A stretch of 64,000 nucleotides of DNA from an uncultured Candidatus Melainabacteria bacterium (GCA_934757275.1 CAKVLN010000008.1:33781-97780); one strand, 5' to 3'. Positions 1 to 8,806 are shown, counted from the first letter of the stretch. Numbers and translations: made by a program. Notes: a model not told the origin generated them from the letters alone.

Positions 1-2
1 CT

Positions 3-71
3 TCCTTCTTGACTAGAGAAGAAATGAAAATGATTAAATCAAAATTAGAACAAGAATATAAAGTTAGATAA
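3..71 (+). CDS. C-terminal end of an unidentified protein (partial)
   Basis: An open frame enters from the left edge and ends in TAA, giving about 22 residues that end in EQEYKVR. It is Lys/Glu-rich and looks like the tail of a soluble helical protein. It converges on the ClC gene and the two stop codons overlap by a few bases. Too little is present to name a family, and a chance open frame is possible. Confidence 0.4.
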   Translation, partial: SFLTREEMKMIKSKLEQEYKVR

Positions 72-1683
72 TGTCTTTTCTTGTTACAATACCAAGAACT
101 TTTTGGTTTTTATCAACAACAATCGCCCATTCTGTTGAATTTTCGTGCAATCTATAATATGTGGTGTACAAATTATCTTCGGGCGAAACCGTTACAGGAC
201 TTGTGTCCAAAATACGGCTAACTGTGATTGATTTCATCTTTTTGTCAATTAAAACATCTTCTATATCTGATTTGGTAATAATTCCAGCCAATCTGTCTTT
301 TTTGTCACAAATCGGATAAGCATTGTGTTCTTCTTGTTGCATAATTTTAAGTATGTCTTGAATAAGAGCGTTATTCTTAAAAGTTCTCACGTTTTTTGTC
401 ATTATGTCTTTAACTTTTGTTGTATCAGACAAACTAACATCAGAATTTTTGTATTGATTAACTACAAGTTTTGCATAAATTGGCTTGTGGTTGAGTTTTT
501 CTGCCGTTAAATCTGCGATAGCGGAAACCAGCATAAGAGGTAATATACATTCATATCCGCCAGTCATTTCAAAAACCATAACAACTGCCGTGAGTGGCGT
601 TCTTGCGACAGAAGAAAGAAAACCAGCCATGCCCAAAGACGCAATTGCCGTAAGATTTACACCTGCACCAAAATCGTTCGCAACATATCCAATAATGTAG
701 CCTAAAAAAGAGCCAAGCATTAACATTGGTAAGAAAATTCCACCAGCAGCACCAGAGGCAAAACAAATTGGTGTAATTATGAATTTGGCAAGGAAAATCA
801 CGCAAACAATGGCGATTGGAAATGAGTTTAGCATAAGTTTTTCTACAGAGCCATTGCCAGAAGATAAAACGTAAGGTAACATCAAACCTGCTAGACCAGT
901 GATTAAGCCTGCGAGTGCTGGTTTGCAATAATTTGGGAGTTTTATTTTTGCAAAATTTCCATTAAAGAAGAAAATTGTTTTAGAAAAAACTACTCCCAAT
1001 ACACCAGAAACAAGTCCCAAAACAATGCAAACAACTACGACAGATGGACTTATGCCAATCGCTGGGATTGATACATTGAAAGCTGGGTTTGCGCCAAGAA
1101 AGTATCTTGCAATACTTGCTGATGTTACAGTTGCGACAAGTGTTGGAAATAGCATTGATGGAGTGAATTTGTGGATAAGTTCTTCCAACACAAATAGTGT
1201 TCCAGCAATTGGGGCGTTAAAAGTCGCTCCAATCGCAGCTCCAGCACCTGACGCAATTAGTTTATCTCTATTGTTACCGCTAAGTTTAAAAAGTTTGCCG
1301 ACAAATGAGCCAGCACCTGCGCCCAATTGGACGCTAGGTCCTTCTCTGCCGAGTGAAAGTCCTGTACCTATTCCAATTATGCCTGCAAAGAATTTTACAA
1401 AAATTGTGCGCACTCTAATCAGTTTGCCGCTTCTTAAAAGTGACATTTTGACATAAGGAATGCCGCTGCCAGAGGTTTCTGGAGCGAATTTGTAGACTAA
1501 TAGTCCAGCAATTAGTCCGCCAATAGTTGTAACTGCTAGAAATAAAAGCGGTGTTGAGTAGAATTTTGACATTACAAAACCGAAAAGGTTTTCAATTCCA
1601 AGCCTAAAAGCGACAACGATTAAACCCGTAAGTAGACCTACGATTATTGCTTGCCAAAATATTTTTGTGAAACTCTTTTCCAT
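64..1683 (-). CDS. ClC-type Cl-/H+ antiporter with C-terminal CBS pair
   Basis: Inner-membrane ClC protein of 539 residues. The three ion-pathway signatures are present: GSGIP (about 72-76), GREGP with the gating glutamate (about 112-116) and GGIFLP (about 314-319). The EE pair at about 167-168 matches the internal proton glutamate of exchanger-type ClCs, so H+-coupled antiport is more likely than a channel. Residues from about 423 to the end form two CBS domains, which in this family usually sense nucleotides. No neighbour suggests a dedicated pathway; pH or chloride homeostasis is inferred. The start has no clear Shine-Dalgarno (SD) site, but TATAAT lies 8 bases upstream of the ATG, so the mRNA leader is at most a base or two. 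Confidence 0.93.
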   Translation of the reverse strand: MEKSFTKIFWQAIIVGLLTGLIVVAFRLGIENLFGFVMSKFYSTPLLFLAVTTIGGLIAGLLVYKFAPETSGSGIPYVKMSLLRSGKLIRVRTIFVKFFAGIIGIGTGLSLGREGPSVQLGAGAGSFVGKLFKLSGNNRDKLIASGAGAAIGATFNAPIAGTLFVLEELIHKFTPSMLFPTLVATVTSASIARYFLGANPAFNVSIPAIGISPSVVVVCIVLGLVSGVLGVVFSKTIFFFNGNFAKIKLPNYCKPALAGLITGLAGLMLPYVLSSGNGSVEKLMLNSFPIAIVCVIFLAKFIITPICFASGAAGGIFLPMLMLGSFLGYIIGYVANDFGAGVNLTAIASLGMAGFLSSVARTPLTAVVMVFEMTGGYECILPLMLVSAIADLTAEKLNHKPIYAKLVVNQYKNSDVSLSDTTKVKDIMTKNVRTFKNNALIQDILKIMQQEEHNAYPICDKKDRLAGIITKSDIEDVLIDKKMKSITVSRILDTSPVTVSPEDNLYTTYYRLHENSTEWAIVVDKNQKVLGIVTRKDII

Positions 1684-1704
1684 ATAGGTCTATTATAGTT
1701 TTAA

Positions 1705-1744
1705 AAAGAAATTAATTAAAGCTCACTAACTTTAATTAATTTCT
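1705..1744. other. AT-rich perfect hairpin
   Basis: A 15-bp perfect inverted repeat (AGAAATTAATTAAAG and its complement) with a loop of about 9 bases lies just upstream of the ClC start. On the + strand T-rich sequence follows, but no + gene ends here. It may belong to the adjacent mosaic repeat. Confidence 0.4.
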
Positions 1745-1749
1745 TGTTC

Positions 1750-1966
1750 TTTTTATGTACTTTTCTTTCTCTTTATTTAACTTCTTACTTTTTTCTTTTT
1801 TGTTGCGAAATAAAAAGAAAAAAGTAAGCAAAAAAGAAAAACCACGCCATTGTTTCCTACAACCTTACGGTTGTTGTTCAAATAGCTGATTAGCAGGCAG
1901 AGCCTGCACTCTAACGTTCGCTATCGTGGCTAAACGCCACACGCTCACGGCGTGAAGTGCGTTAAT
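1750..1966 (+). repeat. Mosaic repeat module A, copy 1
   Basis: One of three long similar copies (others near 22215 and 42850). It opens with a 17-bp stem of CTTACTTTTTTC type around a GTTGCGAAAT loop (1784-1828). An ACAACC/GGTTGT hairpin with TTAC loop (1859-1874), a GCAGGC/GCCTGC hairpin and a GTGGC/GCCAC hairpin follow. No protein is encoded; open frames here are by-products of the repeat. Confidence 0.8.
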
Positions 1967-1980
1967 TGAATGTCTTTAGT

Positions 1981-2060
1981 GCCCTCCCTCGGGGGAGGGT
2001 GCCGAAGGCGGGAGAGGGTTTTATAAAAGTTTCTTTTGTCAGGCACTGCCTGACCTACAA
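1981..2060 (+). repeat. GC-rich module C plus GTCAGGCA palindrome
   Basis: Positions 1981-2024 hold the GC-rich module CCCTCCC...GGGAGGGTGCCGAAGGCGGGAGAGGG, repeated at 43166-43208 and inverted at 43079-43109. Positions 2038-2059 hold GTCAGGCACTGCCTGAC followed by CTACA, a small palindromic repeat also seen at 4642, 39710 and, as a half copy, near 8807. Confidence 0.7.
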
Positions 2061-2103
2061 GTTACTTCACCCATTAAACGTAAATAATATAAAAATTTTA
2101 ATA

Positions 2104-2180
2104 CCTCTTATTCCCCTATTACCTTATTCCCTTTCTTTCATTCACTCCTTCACCTATTCACTCAGTCACTTATTGACTCT
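2104..2180 (+). repeat. Octamer array, right arm only
   Basis: Tandem 8-bp units of the TTATTCCC/CTATTACC type run into units of the TTATTCAC/TTATTGAC type. This is the right-hand arm of the foldback-like repeat family described in the findings. It closes the mosaic that starts with module A at 1750. Confidence 0.75.
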
Positions 2181-2283
2181 CTATCCCCCCACCCCAAGTG
2201 ACTTCCAACGTAGAAAACCAAAAATTAATTGACTATTCTAATTCATTAAACTAAAATAATATAAATAACTTTAAGGAGAAAAT

Positions 2284-2856
2284 ATGGCAGGATTAGAGTT
2301 CGACCCTGGGTTTGCGCCTTTTATCTTAGCGTTTAGGGGTACTGTAGAATATTTATACATGGATATTAATCGTTTCAAAAATCTTTCACAAAGAAAAATG
2401 AAATTTAAGCAATATTACAAAAAATTTATTGCACTATTTAATAACAATCTCGGTTTTTACGTTGGTTGCTTAATGTGGGCAGCATATATCAAAACTCAAC
2501 CAGAGCAAGAAATCTTAAACAATAATTGCTTAGGTCAAGAATATAACGAAGAGGAAAATATTTCAGATACAGTATTTATGATTAAATTCTTAGAACTCTT
2601 GCCAAAAGATATGAAATATTTTCTCGGTCAAAACTATGAAGTTGACCAAACTGATATGAAGATATTGGAGCTTTACAAGGAATTTTTAATCTTGAACAAG
2701 GGTTTTGTTAATTCTAAAAACAATACAGATATTGTTCTTCCAGCTGGCATGAAAATTGAAGGTGCAGAAACCTTTAAAGATAAAATTATGGAAGTAATAA
2801 AAAGCGAAGATTTGTCAAAATTATTAGAATATAAGGACTTGATATGTCAGATATAA
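2284..2856 (+). CDS. Conserved-looking hypothetical protein upstream of adenine deaminase
   Basis: A 190-residue soluble protein with no signal peptide or membrane segment and no family recognised. It is rich in aromatic and Lys/Asn residues and looks largely helical. The start is supported by AAGGAG about 5 bases before the ATG. Its end overlaps the adenine deaminase start by 13 bases, so the two genes are almost certainly cotranscribed and translationally coupled. A role linked to purine salvage is inferred from position only. Confidence 0.75.
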   Translation: MAGLEFDPGFAPFILAFRGTVEYLYMDINRFKNLSQRKMKFKQYYKKFIALFNNNLGFYVGCLMWAAYIKTQPEQEILNNNCLGQEYNEEENISDTVFMIKFLELLPKDMKYFLGQNYEVDQTDMKILELYKEFLILNKGFVNSKNNTDIVLPAGMKIEGAETFKDKIMEVIKSEDLSKLLEYKDLICQI

Positions 2857-4592
2857 TTAATGTTGCAAGAGGCTTGGAAAAAGCTGATTTAGTAATTAAA
2901 AACGCAAATATTGTGAATGTTCTTTCAGAAGAAATTCACAAAGGTGATATTGCAATTTGTGATGGTGTGATAGCTGGAATTGGCGAAAATTATTCTGGCG
3001 AAAAGGAAATTGATATCAATGGAGCTTATGTAACACCTTCTTTTATTGATGGTCACGTTCACTTGGAAAGTACTATGATGTTGCCGAAAGAGTTTGCGAA
3101 AACAGTTCTTCCAGCAGGTACTACAACAGTAATTATTGACCCTCACGAGATTTCAAACGTACTAGGCTTGCACGGTATAAGTTTTATGCACGAGGCGGTT
3201 AAGAATTTGCCAATGAATATTTATACAATGTTGCCTTCTTGCGTTCCAGCTACGCCATTTGAAACCTCTGGCTTTGATTTGAATAGTTATGACTTATCTC
3301 TATTAATCGACAAACCTTGGGTGCTTGGTATTGCTGAAATGATGAATTTCCCTGGGGTTTTGAACCGTGATAAGAACGTAATGGCAAAACTTGAACTTGC
3401 AAAATCAAGAGGTAAAAGAATTGACGGTCATGCACCATATTTGAGTGGTAAAGATTTGTGCGGTTATATTGCAAGTGGTGTGAAATCAGACCACGAATGC
3501 ACAACTCCAGAAGAGGCAATCGAAAAATTGCGTTTGGGCGTTTATGTGATGATTAGAGAAGGAACGGCTGCAAAAGATTTGGACGCTTTGATTCCTGTTC
3601 TAAAAACTTCTAATACTAGAAAATGTATTTTTGTAACCGATGACAGACACCCAGCTGATTTGAAGGAACATATTAATGGTATGGTTCGACGAGTTGTCGA
3701 GGCTGGTGTTGACCCAATTAAGGCGGTTCAGGTAGCGAGCCTTAATACGGCTGAGTACTTTGGTTTGAAAGATTTAGGTGCTATCGCTCCAGGGTATAAG
3801 GCTGATTTATTGGTGTTGCCAGACTTGAAATCATTTAGACCTGATATTGTCTTGAAAGATGGTAAAGTGGTTGCGCAAGATGGAAAATTGGCAGTTGAAA
3901 TTCCAGATTCTGACGCTATTTCAACTCGTAACTCTGTAAATGTTCGTTGGATTACAATGGACGATTTCAAGATACCTGCAGAAGGTGATGGATTGAAAAA
4001 AGTTCGTGCGTTGGAGGTTATTCCACACCAATTAATCACAAAATCTGTTTTATCTGATGTGAAGGTGGTTGATGGAAACGCCGTTAGCAACGTGGAAACG
4101 GATACTTTGAAAATCTGTGTAATTGAAAGACATAGAGCGACTGGCAACATCGGTAAAGGTTTTGTTAAAGGCTTTAACCTAAAATGTGGTGCGATTGCGT
4201 CAACTGTTGCACACGATTCGCATAATATGATTGTAATTGGTACAAACGATTTTGATATGTACACTGCAGCAGTTGCTTTGATTAAATGTCAAGGTGGTAA
4301 AGTTGTGGTAAAAGATGGTGAAATAATTTCTCAATTACCATTGCCAATTGCAGGACTTATGTCTGATAGAGAATTTGATTTTGTTGTTGAAAAATGTGAT
4401 GAGCTTAATAAAGCGGCGCACTCTATCGGTTGCGAATTAGAAGATCCATTCATGACAATGGGCTTTTTATCATTACCTGTAATTCCTGAATTAAAAATTA
4501 CGGACAAAGGCGTTTTTGACACAAATAAATTTGATTTTGTGGATATTTTTGAAGATAAGGAAGTTGCAGAAGGAAATAAGGTGTCAAACTAA
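2844..4592 (+). CDS. ade: Adenine deaminase
   Basis: A 582-residue amidohydrolase-superfamily enzyme predicted to convert adenine to hypoxanthine and ammonia in the cytosol (purine salvage). The metal-binding HVHLES motif is at about 71-76, an ITMDDF-type segment starts the C-terminal part, and a conserved AHDSHN segment lies near residue 450, all typical of the Ade family rather than dihydroorotase or urease. Length fits the family. AAGGA lies about 6 bases before the ATG, inside the overlap with the upstream gene. The paired upstream protein is unknown. Confidence 0.93.
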   Translation: MSDIINVARGLEKADLVIKNANIVNVLSEEIHKGDIAICDGVIAGIGENYSGEKEIDINGAYVTPSFIDGHVHLESTMMLPKEFAKTVLPAGTTTVIIDPHEISNVLGLHGISFMHEAVKNLPMNIYTMLPSCVPATPFETSGFDLNSYDLSLLIDKPWVLGIAEMMNFPGVLNRDKNVMAKLELAKSRGKRIDGHAPYLSGKDLCGYIASGVKSDHECTTPEEAIEKLRLGVYVMIREGTAAKDLDALIPVLKTSNTRKCIFVTDDRHPADLKEHINGMVRRVVEAGVDPIKAVQVASLNTAEYFGLKDLGAIAPGYKADLLVLPDLKSFRPDIVLKDGKVVAQDGKLAVEIPDSDAISTRNSVNVRWITMDDFKIPAEGDGLKKVRALEVIPHQLITKSVLSDVKVVDGNAVSNVETDTLKICVIERHRATGNIGKGFVKGFNLKCGAIASTVAHDSHNMIVIGTNDFDMYTAAVALIKCQGGKVVVKDGEIISQLPLPIAGLMSDREFDFVVEKCDELNKAAHSIGCELEDPFMTMGFLSLPVIPELKITDKGVFDTNKFDFVDIFEDKEVAEGNKVSN

Positions 4593-4636
4593 CGCAGTTT
4601 GATTTACCCAATTCTTGAGAGATGCGAGGGGAAGCC

Positions 4637-4660
4637 TGTAGGTCAGGCAATGCCTGACAA
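4637..4660. repeat. GTCAGGCA palindrome between convergent genes
   Basis: GTCAGGCAATGCCTGAC (4642-4658) preceded by TGTAG. It is another copy of the small palindromic repeat at 2038 and 39710. It sits between the convergent ends of ade and the metallopeptidase gene, where a hairpin could help end transcription both ways. Confidence 0.6.
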
Positions 4661-4665
4661 TAACA

Positions 4666-5175
4666 TTATTTAACCTTTGGACCGTTCAAACGCCTGTAGA
4701 AATTCATCACATAATCATCATAAGTTTCACCCTTAACAAGCCCTTTGAACACTTCCGCAACAAATTCTAAGCCTTCATCATTCTGTGTTGCACGTTCCGA
4801 AACCTCTTTTTTAATTTTTTCTAAATCAATTTTTGACCAAACATTTTGTCTTTCCTCTTTTGGTGGCAAATTCTGAAAATGTAGCCAATGTCCAACCTCA
4901 TGAAAAAGTGCATCAAATTTTTCAGAAACTGGTTTGGTGAAATTGTTTTTTGAAATAAAAATGTAAAAATTGTTGAGTGCTTTTACACAAGCAGATTGCT
5001 TAATAAATTTCGGCCGAAATGCTATTTTTTCTGGCAGTTTGTCAACTTTACCTCTCAAAAGATTTAACCCTTCTCTCTGATAATTTTGAGCATTTACATT
5101 ATTTTTATTAAAAAAAACGGAAGAATTGTATTGTAATTTCCAAGCCAATGTAGATATTTTAGGACTAATTTTCAT
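4666..5175 (-). CDS. Putative zinc metallopeptidase (HEXXH ... EFVAEVF)
   Basis: 169 residues. HEVGH at about 92-96 is a gluzincin-type zinc site. LEFVAEVF at about 136-143 would supply the third zinc ligand, in the spacing and style of lethal-factor-like (ATLF) and some phage zincins, which carry EFFAEAF. No signal peptide is present. The N-terminus (MKISPKIS..., with NSSVFF soon after) is a weak match to the Asn-rich motif of its three upstream neighbours. It overlaps the acyltransferase gene by 4 bases and is last in a four-gene leftward cluster. The peptidase fold is likely from motifs; substrate and location are unknown. Confidence 0.7.
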   Translation of the reverse strand: MKISPKISTLAWKLQYNSSVFFNKNNVNAQNYQREGLNLLRGKVDKLPEKIAFRPKFIKQSACVKALNNFYIFISKNNFTKPVSEKFDALFHEVGHWLHFQNLPPKEERQNVWSKIDLEKIKKEVSERATQNDEGLEFVAEVFKGLVKGETYDDYVMNFYRRLNGPKVK

Positions 5176-6131
5176 ATTAGAAAGACCTTTCCACCACTAT
5201 GTTTAAGGTCGCTTTTTGCTTCTTTTATACAACATTCCAAGTTCTCGCTCAAAACGCCAGAAATAAAAGGCACAACCTCGTTTGAGCCAACGGCTTGACC
5301 ATGATTTGTTAGCAAAATTTCGTCTTTGTCGCCATAAAAATTCTTGAGCTCTTTCCCGAAATATTTTGACTCAGCATTGCCTTTACTTGCATAATACTCG
5401 TCACCTTTCTTTGAAAATTTAATAGCCTCGCCAATATGAATTGAACTTCCTTGTTTATTATGAGCAAAAGCAAGCGGTACAACTTTGATATTGTCACGTT
5501 TCTCCAAAACCTTCTTTATTATGGAAGATACACCAGCTTGAAATTTGTACTTGAGCGGCAAAAACGGTATCATTGCCATTGCGCCTTCTGGGAAAATAAA
5601 GAAATTGATTTTGCCAGACACTAAATTATCAACAATATCTTGAATACTCGTTCTATTTTTTTCTTTTGAACCCTTATCGTGAGCCTTTGCGTCTATTGGC
5701 ATAACACCCATAAATTTTAATTCGTCCGCCATTTTAGAACGTCTTAAAAAACCTTCACCAGCTAAAATTTTACTTCTCGGACAACTTTCAGCTTTATTTT
5801 GATAAATATATTCTCTATACAAAAGCGAATTGAAGAACAACGCTCCGTTAATATCTTTTGCTTGTTTGGTCGTGTGGTTGAGTATAAAAATATGTGGTTC
5901 GTTAGATTGGGCGATATCTAAAATTCTACCTGATTCAACATTAATTTCAAAAGGCATGTAGCACATACTTTTTGCTTTTTTGTACACATATTTTATAAAA
6001 TCAGCAGAATTTACGTCCACCTTTTTAAAACCAGCGTCAACGCTTTTATTTACAAAAGAGGCAGATGCCCTAAAGCTCTGCCCTCTCTTGTTATAATTAA
6101 AATTTGTATTTACTCCGATATTTGTTATCAT
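5172..6131 (-). CDS. PlsC-like acyltransferase with Asn-rich N-terminal motif
   Basis: 319 residues. NH at 85-86 with Asp at 93 resembles the NH(X)nD catalytic box of glycerolipid acyltransferases, though the spacing is HX6D rather than the usual HX4D. FPEG at about 180-183 matches the second acyltransferase block (FPEGTRS). It probably acylates a lipid or related acceptor. The first 25 residues (VNTNF..., then QSFRAS) carry the unusual N-terminal pattern shared with neighbouring genes and contain no membrane helix. The gene sits between a 73-residue protein (2-bp gap) and the metallopeptidase (4-bp overlap), so the four form one transcription unit. Confidence 0.7.
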   Translation of the reverse strand: MITNIGVNTNFNYNKRGQSFRASASFVNKSVDAGFKKVDVNSADFIKYVYKKAKSMCYMPFEINVESGRILDIAQSNEPHIFILNHTTKQAKDINGALFFNSLLYREYIYQNKAESCPRSKILAGEGFLRRSKMADELKFMGVMPIDAKAHDKGSKEKNRTSIQDIVDNLVSGKINFFIFPEGAMAMIPFLPLKYKFQAGVSSIIKKVLEKRDNIKVVPLAFAHNKQGSSIHIGEAIKFSKKGDEYYASKGNAESKYFGKELKNFYGDKDEILLTNHGQAVGSNEVVPFISGVLSENLECCIKEAKSDLKHSGGKVFLI

Positions 6132-6133
6132 AC

Positions 6134-6355
6134 TTAGTCACAACAATTATCTGATAAATAATCGCTTGGATTTTCACCAATATCATCATTAGCTTTAATT
6201 ATTTCATCAACTTCTTTAACTGGTTTTGAAAGACCTTTTACAAAAGTATCTGCTGCAAGAGCTGAACCTGCAGTCGCAAATGTAGCAGCAGCTGCTTTTT
6301 TTGCGATACCTTGTCTGTTACCAAACATTGTTGCGTTAATAGCATTAATCTTCAT
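6134..6355 (-). CDS. Small 73-residue protein with N-terminal INATMFGN motif
   Basis: It starts MKINAINATMFGN, a clear case of the shared Asn-rich N-terminus, followed by an Ala-rich stretch (about 18-36) that could form a short amphipathic or membrane-associated helix. The tail is acidic and ends NCCD. A strong SD (GAAAGGA) lies about 6 bases before the ATG. No family is recognised. Gene spacing to the acyltransferase is 2 bp. Confidence 0.65.
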   Translation of the reverse strand: MKINAINATMFGNRQGIAKKAAAATFATAGSALAADTFVKGLSKPVKEVDEIIKANDDIGENPSDYLSDNCCD

Positions 6356-6375
6356 TTCTTTTCCTTTCTACCCTA

Positions 6376-6597
6376 TTAAGAGGGCAATTTCACACTAGAT
6401 TTTATTGCTTTTATTTTGTCTATAAATACACCTGTTTCAGATACGAGTGCTTTAAGCATTTTCCACGAAAACAATTTCCTGCTCTTTACAAAACAATCCT
6501 TGTTTAGTTTTGCAGAAGTTTTTTGTTGAAATTTCGGCTTGGGATTGTCAAATTGTATTTTTGCATAAAAACTTGTACTGTTAATACTTATATTCAT
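6376..6597 (-). CDS. Small basic 73-residue protein, first gene of cluster
   Basis: It starts MNISINSTSFYAK, again an N-x-x-F pattern, and is otherwise basic and Lys-rich with no recognisable domain. It is the first gene of the leftward cluster that continues through the acyltransferase and metallopeptidase. No SD precedes the ATG; a TAATAT-like -10 lies about 12 bases upstream, so the leader would be only a few bases long. Confidence 0.55.
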   Translation of the reverse strand: MNISINSTSFYAKIQFDNPKPKFQQKTSAKLNKDCFVKSRKLFSWKMLKALVSETGVFIDKIKAIKSSVKLPS

Positions 6598-6731
6598 ATC
6601 TCAAGTACAATATTATCATGCGTTTTAAAATTGGCAAGCAAAGTATATACGATTTTTATAAAAATTTACAAAAAATAGTATGTTTGAACTAGATTATAAG
6701 TCTTACGAGCTTACACCCTATAGAAAATTCG

Positions 6732-7691
6732 CTACAACACAAAATTCAAAATAACAGCAATGACAGAAAGAATGAAGGAAACAACTGTAAATTCTTTAAC
6801 AATTCTAATTTCAGAATGACCGCAAAGTTCAAAATGATGATGAATTGGTGACATTTTAAAAACTCTTTTACCAGTTAATTTAAAGCTTGTTACTTGAATA
6901 ATAACAGAGAGAGTTTCTATAACAAAAATTCCACCAAATAAAGCAAGCAAAATCTCGCATCTTCCAATTACAGCAAGAGTTCCTAACAAACCACCTAACG
7001 CTAAAGAGCCTGTATCACCCATGAATACTTGTGCTTTTGGCTTGTTGTATTTTAAAAAGCCGATAAGTGCGCCAATTACGGTTGCCGCTACGATTGCAGA
7101 AGCAGTATGTCCGCCAAAGTATGCAATAATTCCGCAAGCTAAAAACGCAGGAATACCGGTAGAAGCCGCAAGTCCATCAAGCCCATCAGTTAAATTATAT
7201 GCATTAGATGCACCAGTTACTACAAATACTGTAAAAATCGGATACAAGAAACCTAAGTCAAAATCCATAGAGCCAAGAGTTATAACTGTTCCATAAGTTT
7301 GCATTGAATAAACTGTTGGAATAAGTGCTATTAAAATTTGTCTAACAAGTTTTCCTCTTGGACTAAGACCTTTATTTTCATGACCTTTAATTTTTAAATA
7401 ATCATCTTGAAAACCTGCTAACGCCATAAACAAAAGAGTTATAACAATAATCCAAGCTGAATTATCCATTTGTTGTGCCATAAGGAGTGTAATTATTGAG
7501 GCAATAATTATAGCAAGGACAATGAAAACACCACCGGTTGTTGGAGTTCCAGCTTTCTTTGCATGTGCTTCTGGCGCAACATCAAGAATATATTGACCAA
7601 TAGTTTTCTTTCTCAAAAAATCAATATAAGGCACACCAAACAACAAGCATAAAACCATACTCATCAATAAAGCAACCGCTAACATTATCAT
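6732..7691 (-). CDS. mraY: Phospho-N-acetylmuramoyl-pentapeptide transferase
   Basis: Inner-membrane enzyme of 319 residues that transfers phospho-MurNAc-pentapeptide to undecaprenyl phosphate, making lipid I. Family blocks are all visible: KKAGTPTTGG, GFQDDYLK (catalytic Asp pair), NAYNLTDGLDG, FMGDTGSLALGG and the C-terminal PIHHHFE. Repeated hydrophobic segments fit about ten helices. AAAGGAG lies 8 bases before the chosen ATG; a second ATG two codons in is less well placed. It stands alone rather than in a mur/dcw cluster. Confidence 0.96.
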   Translation of the reverse strand: MIMLAVALLMSMVLCLLFGVPYIDFLRKKTIGQYILDVAPEAHAKKAGTPTTGGVFIVLAIIIASIITLLMAQQMDNSAWIIVITLLFMALAGFQDDYLKIKGHENKGLSPRGKLVRQILIALIPTVYSMQTYGTVITLGSMDFDLGFLYPIFTVFVVTGASNAYNLTDGLDGLAASTGIPAFLACGIIAYFGGHTASAIVAATVIGALIGFLKYNKPKAQVFMGDTGSLALGGLLGTLAVIGRCEILLALFGGIFVIETLSVIIQVTSFKLTGKRVFKMSPIHHHFELCGHSEIRIVKEFTVVSFILSVIAVILNFVL

Positions 7692-7775
7692 AACTCATTC
7701 TCCTTTAGCTTAACTTCCTAAATTAACACTAATTTTACCCCAAACAGAGAGGAATATTCAAGCCAAAGAAAATTT

Positions 7776-8702
7776 TTATTTGTCTAAGTTTTGCATTGTT
7801 CGTTGAATTGTAGATATTGAAAGATTCATTTTTTTAGCGATTTCCTCGTTGGACAAACCTTCGCCCTTAAATCGCAAAATTTCATTTATACGATTTTGCA
7901 TTCTTTCTTTTCGCCAATTAGCTCGGTATTCTTTGCCCATCATCATATAAACAGTTTCATCTGTACAACCCATTTCTTTAGCAATTTGTCGAACTTGATA
8001 CCCCTGCCTTACATAATCTCTAACTTTATTAAATTTATATTGCTTACCTTCTTCTCGGGCTTGTTTTAATTCTGCTTTGTCTATATAAGCATTAACTGTA
8101 TTCTTCAGATTCAATTCTTTAAGAGCTTGCACAATGCTTAGACCTTTTCTCACTAAATTAAGAACTTCGTTTGCTATTGCTTGTTTATTTGCCTCTCGAA
8201 TTTCTTTTCGCATTTGAACTTCGGCATGCTTAACCCCAATTTTGAAACCGTTTAGCTTTTCATCATAAAAGTCGCTTGTGTCTTGATTATTTTCTATTCG
8301 TGGTCGTAATTTTTCAACCTCTTGTCTAATTTTGTTGTTTTTACCTTCTCTTTTTACTTCTTTTAAATCTTCTTTTCCAATTGCAAAGATGGCGGTATCA
8401 TAAACAACACGCCTACTTAAATTAAATTCTTTTGCGATATCACTTATACTTTTTCCGCTTAGTATAAGGTCTTCAATTTCATTAGTAAGCCTTTGAACAT
8501 TTTCCATGTGCAATGTGCGGAAACCATAATTTTTAACAATGCCTGATGCCCACGCTTTACTTTTGCCAAAAAATTTTCCAATTTCTGCAGTGCTATATCC
8601 TTTATTAATCAAGTCTTTAATTTCTTCTTTGGAAACATTAGCTTGTCTGCTTTTAAAATTTGTATTGTAGTTGTTGTAATTTGTATTAAATAAGATTCTC
8701 AT
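7776..8702 (-). CDS. Protein with five tandem helix-turn-helix repeats
   Basis: 308 residues from the ATG at 8702; the frame stays open 50 codons upstream, but that part is AT-rich and includes a dispersed repeat. Five units of about 35-45 residues each read as a resolvase/HTH_23-type helix-turn-helix. The first has GYSTAEIGKFFGKSKAW, the second SISDIAKEFNLSRRVV, the fourth YQVRQIAKEMGCTDETVY and the last LSNEEIAKKMNLSISTIQ. Multi-site DNA binding is inferred. It starts MRILFNTNY...NTNFKSR, matching the shared N-terminal motif. No good SD precedes the ATG. No known family with this arrangement is recognised. Confidence 0.7.
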   Translation of the reverse strand: MRILFNTNYNNYNTNFKSRQANVSKEEIKDLINKGYSTAEIGKFFGKSKAWASGIVKNYGFRTLHMENVQRLTNEIEDLILSGKSISDIAKEFNLSRRVVYDTAIFAIGKEDLKEVKREGKNNKIRQEVEKLRPRIENNQDTSDFYDEKLNGFKIGVKHAEVQMRKEIREANKQAIANEVLNLVRKGLSIVQALKELNLKNTVNAYIDKAELKQAREEGKQYKFNKVRDYVRQGYQVRQIAKEMGCTDETVYMMMGKEYRANWRKERMQNRINEILRFKGEGLSNEEIAKKMNLSISTIQRTMQNLDK

Positions 8703-8806
8703 ACCATGAGTAAAACTTGTAAAAATAAATTTTGTTAGTTTGTGAAAAATTTTTACAAAAATTAAAATTCTTATTTGCCTGCATTCAAAAAACAATAGCA
8801 ACCCTA

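Noticed and set aside
1025..1456. 143-residue + strand frame inside the ClC gene
   Set aside because: Antisense shadow of a well-supported gene; no SD or family match.
1966..2232. 88-residue frame (MNVFSALPRGRVPKAGEGF...)
   Set aside because: It lies wholly in repeat modules; the same peptide arises from the repeat at 42773-43150 on the other strand. It is a by-product of the repeat, not a gene.
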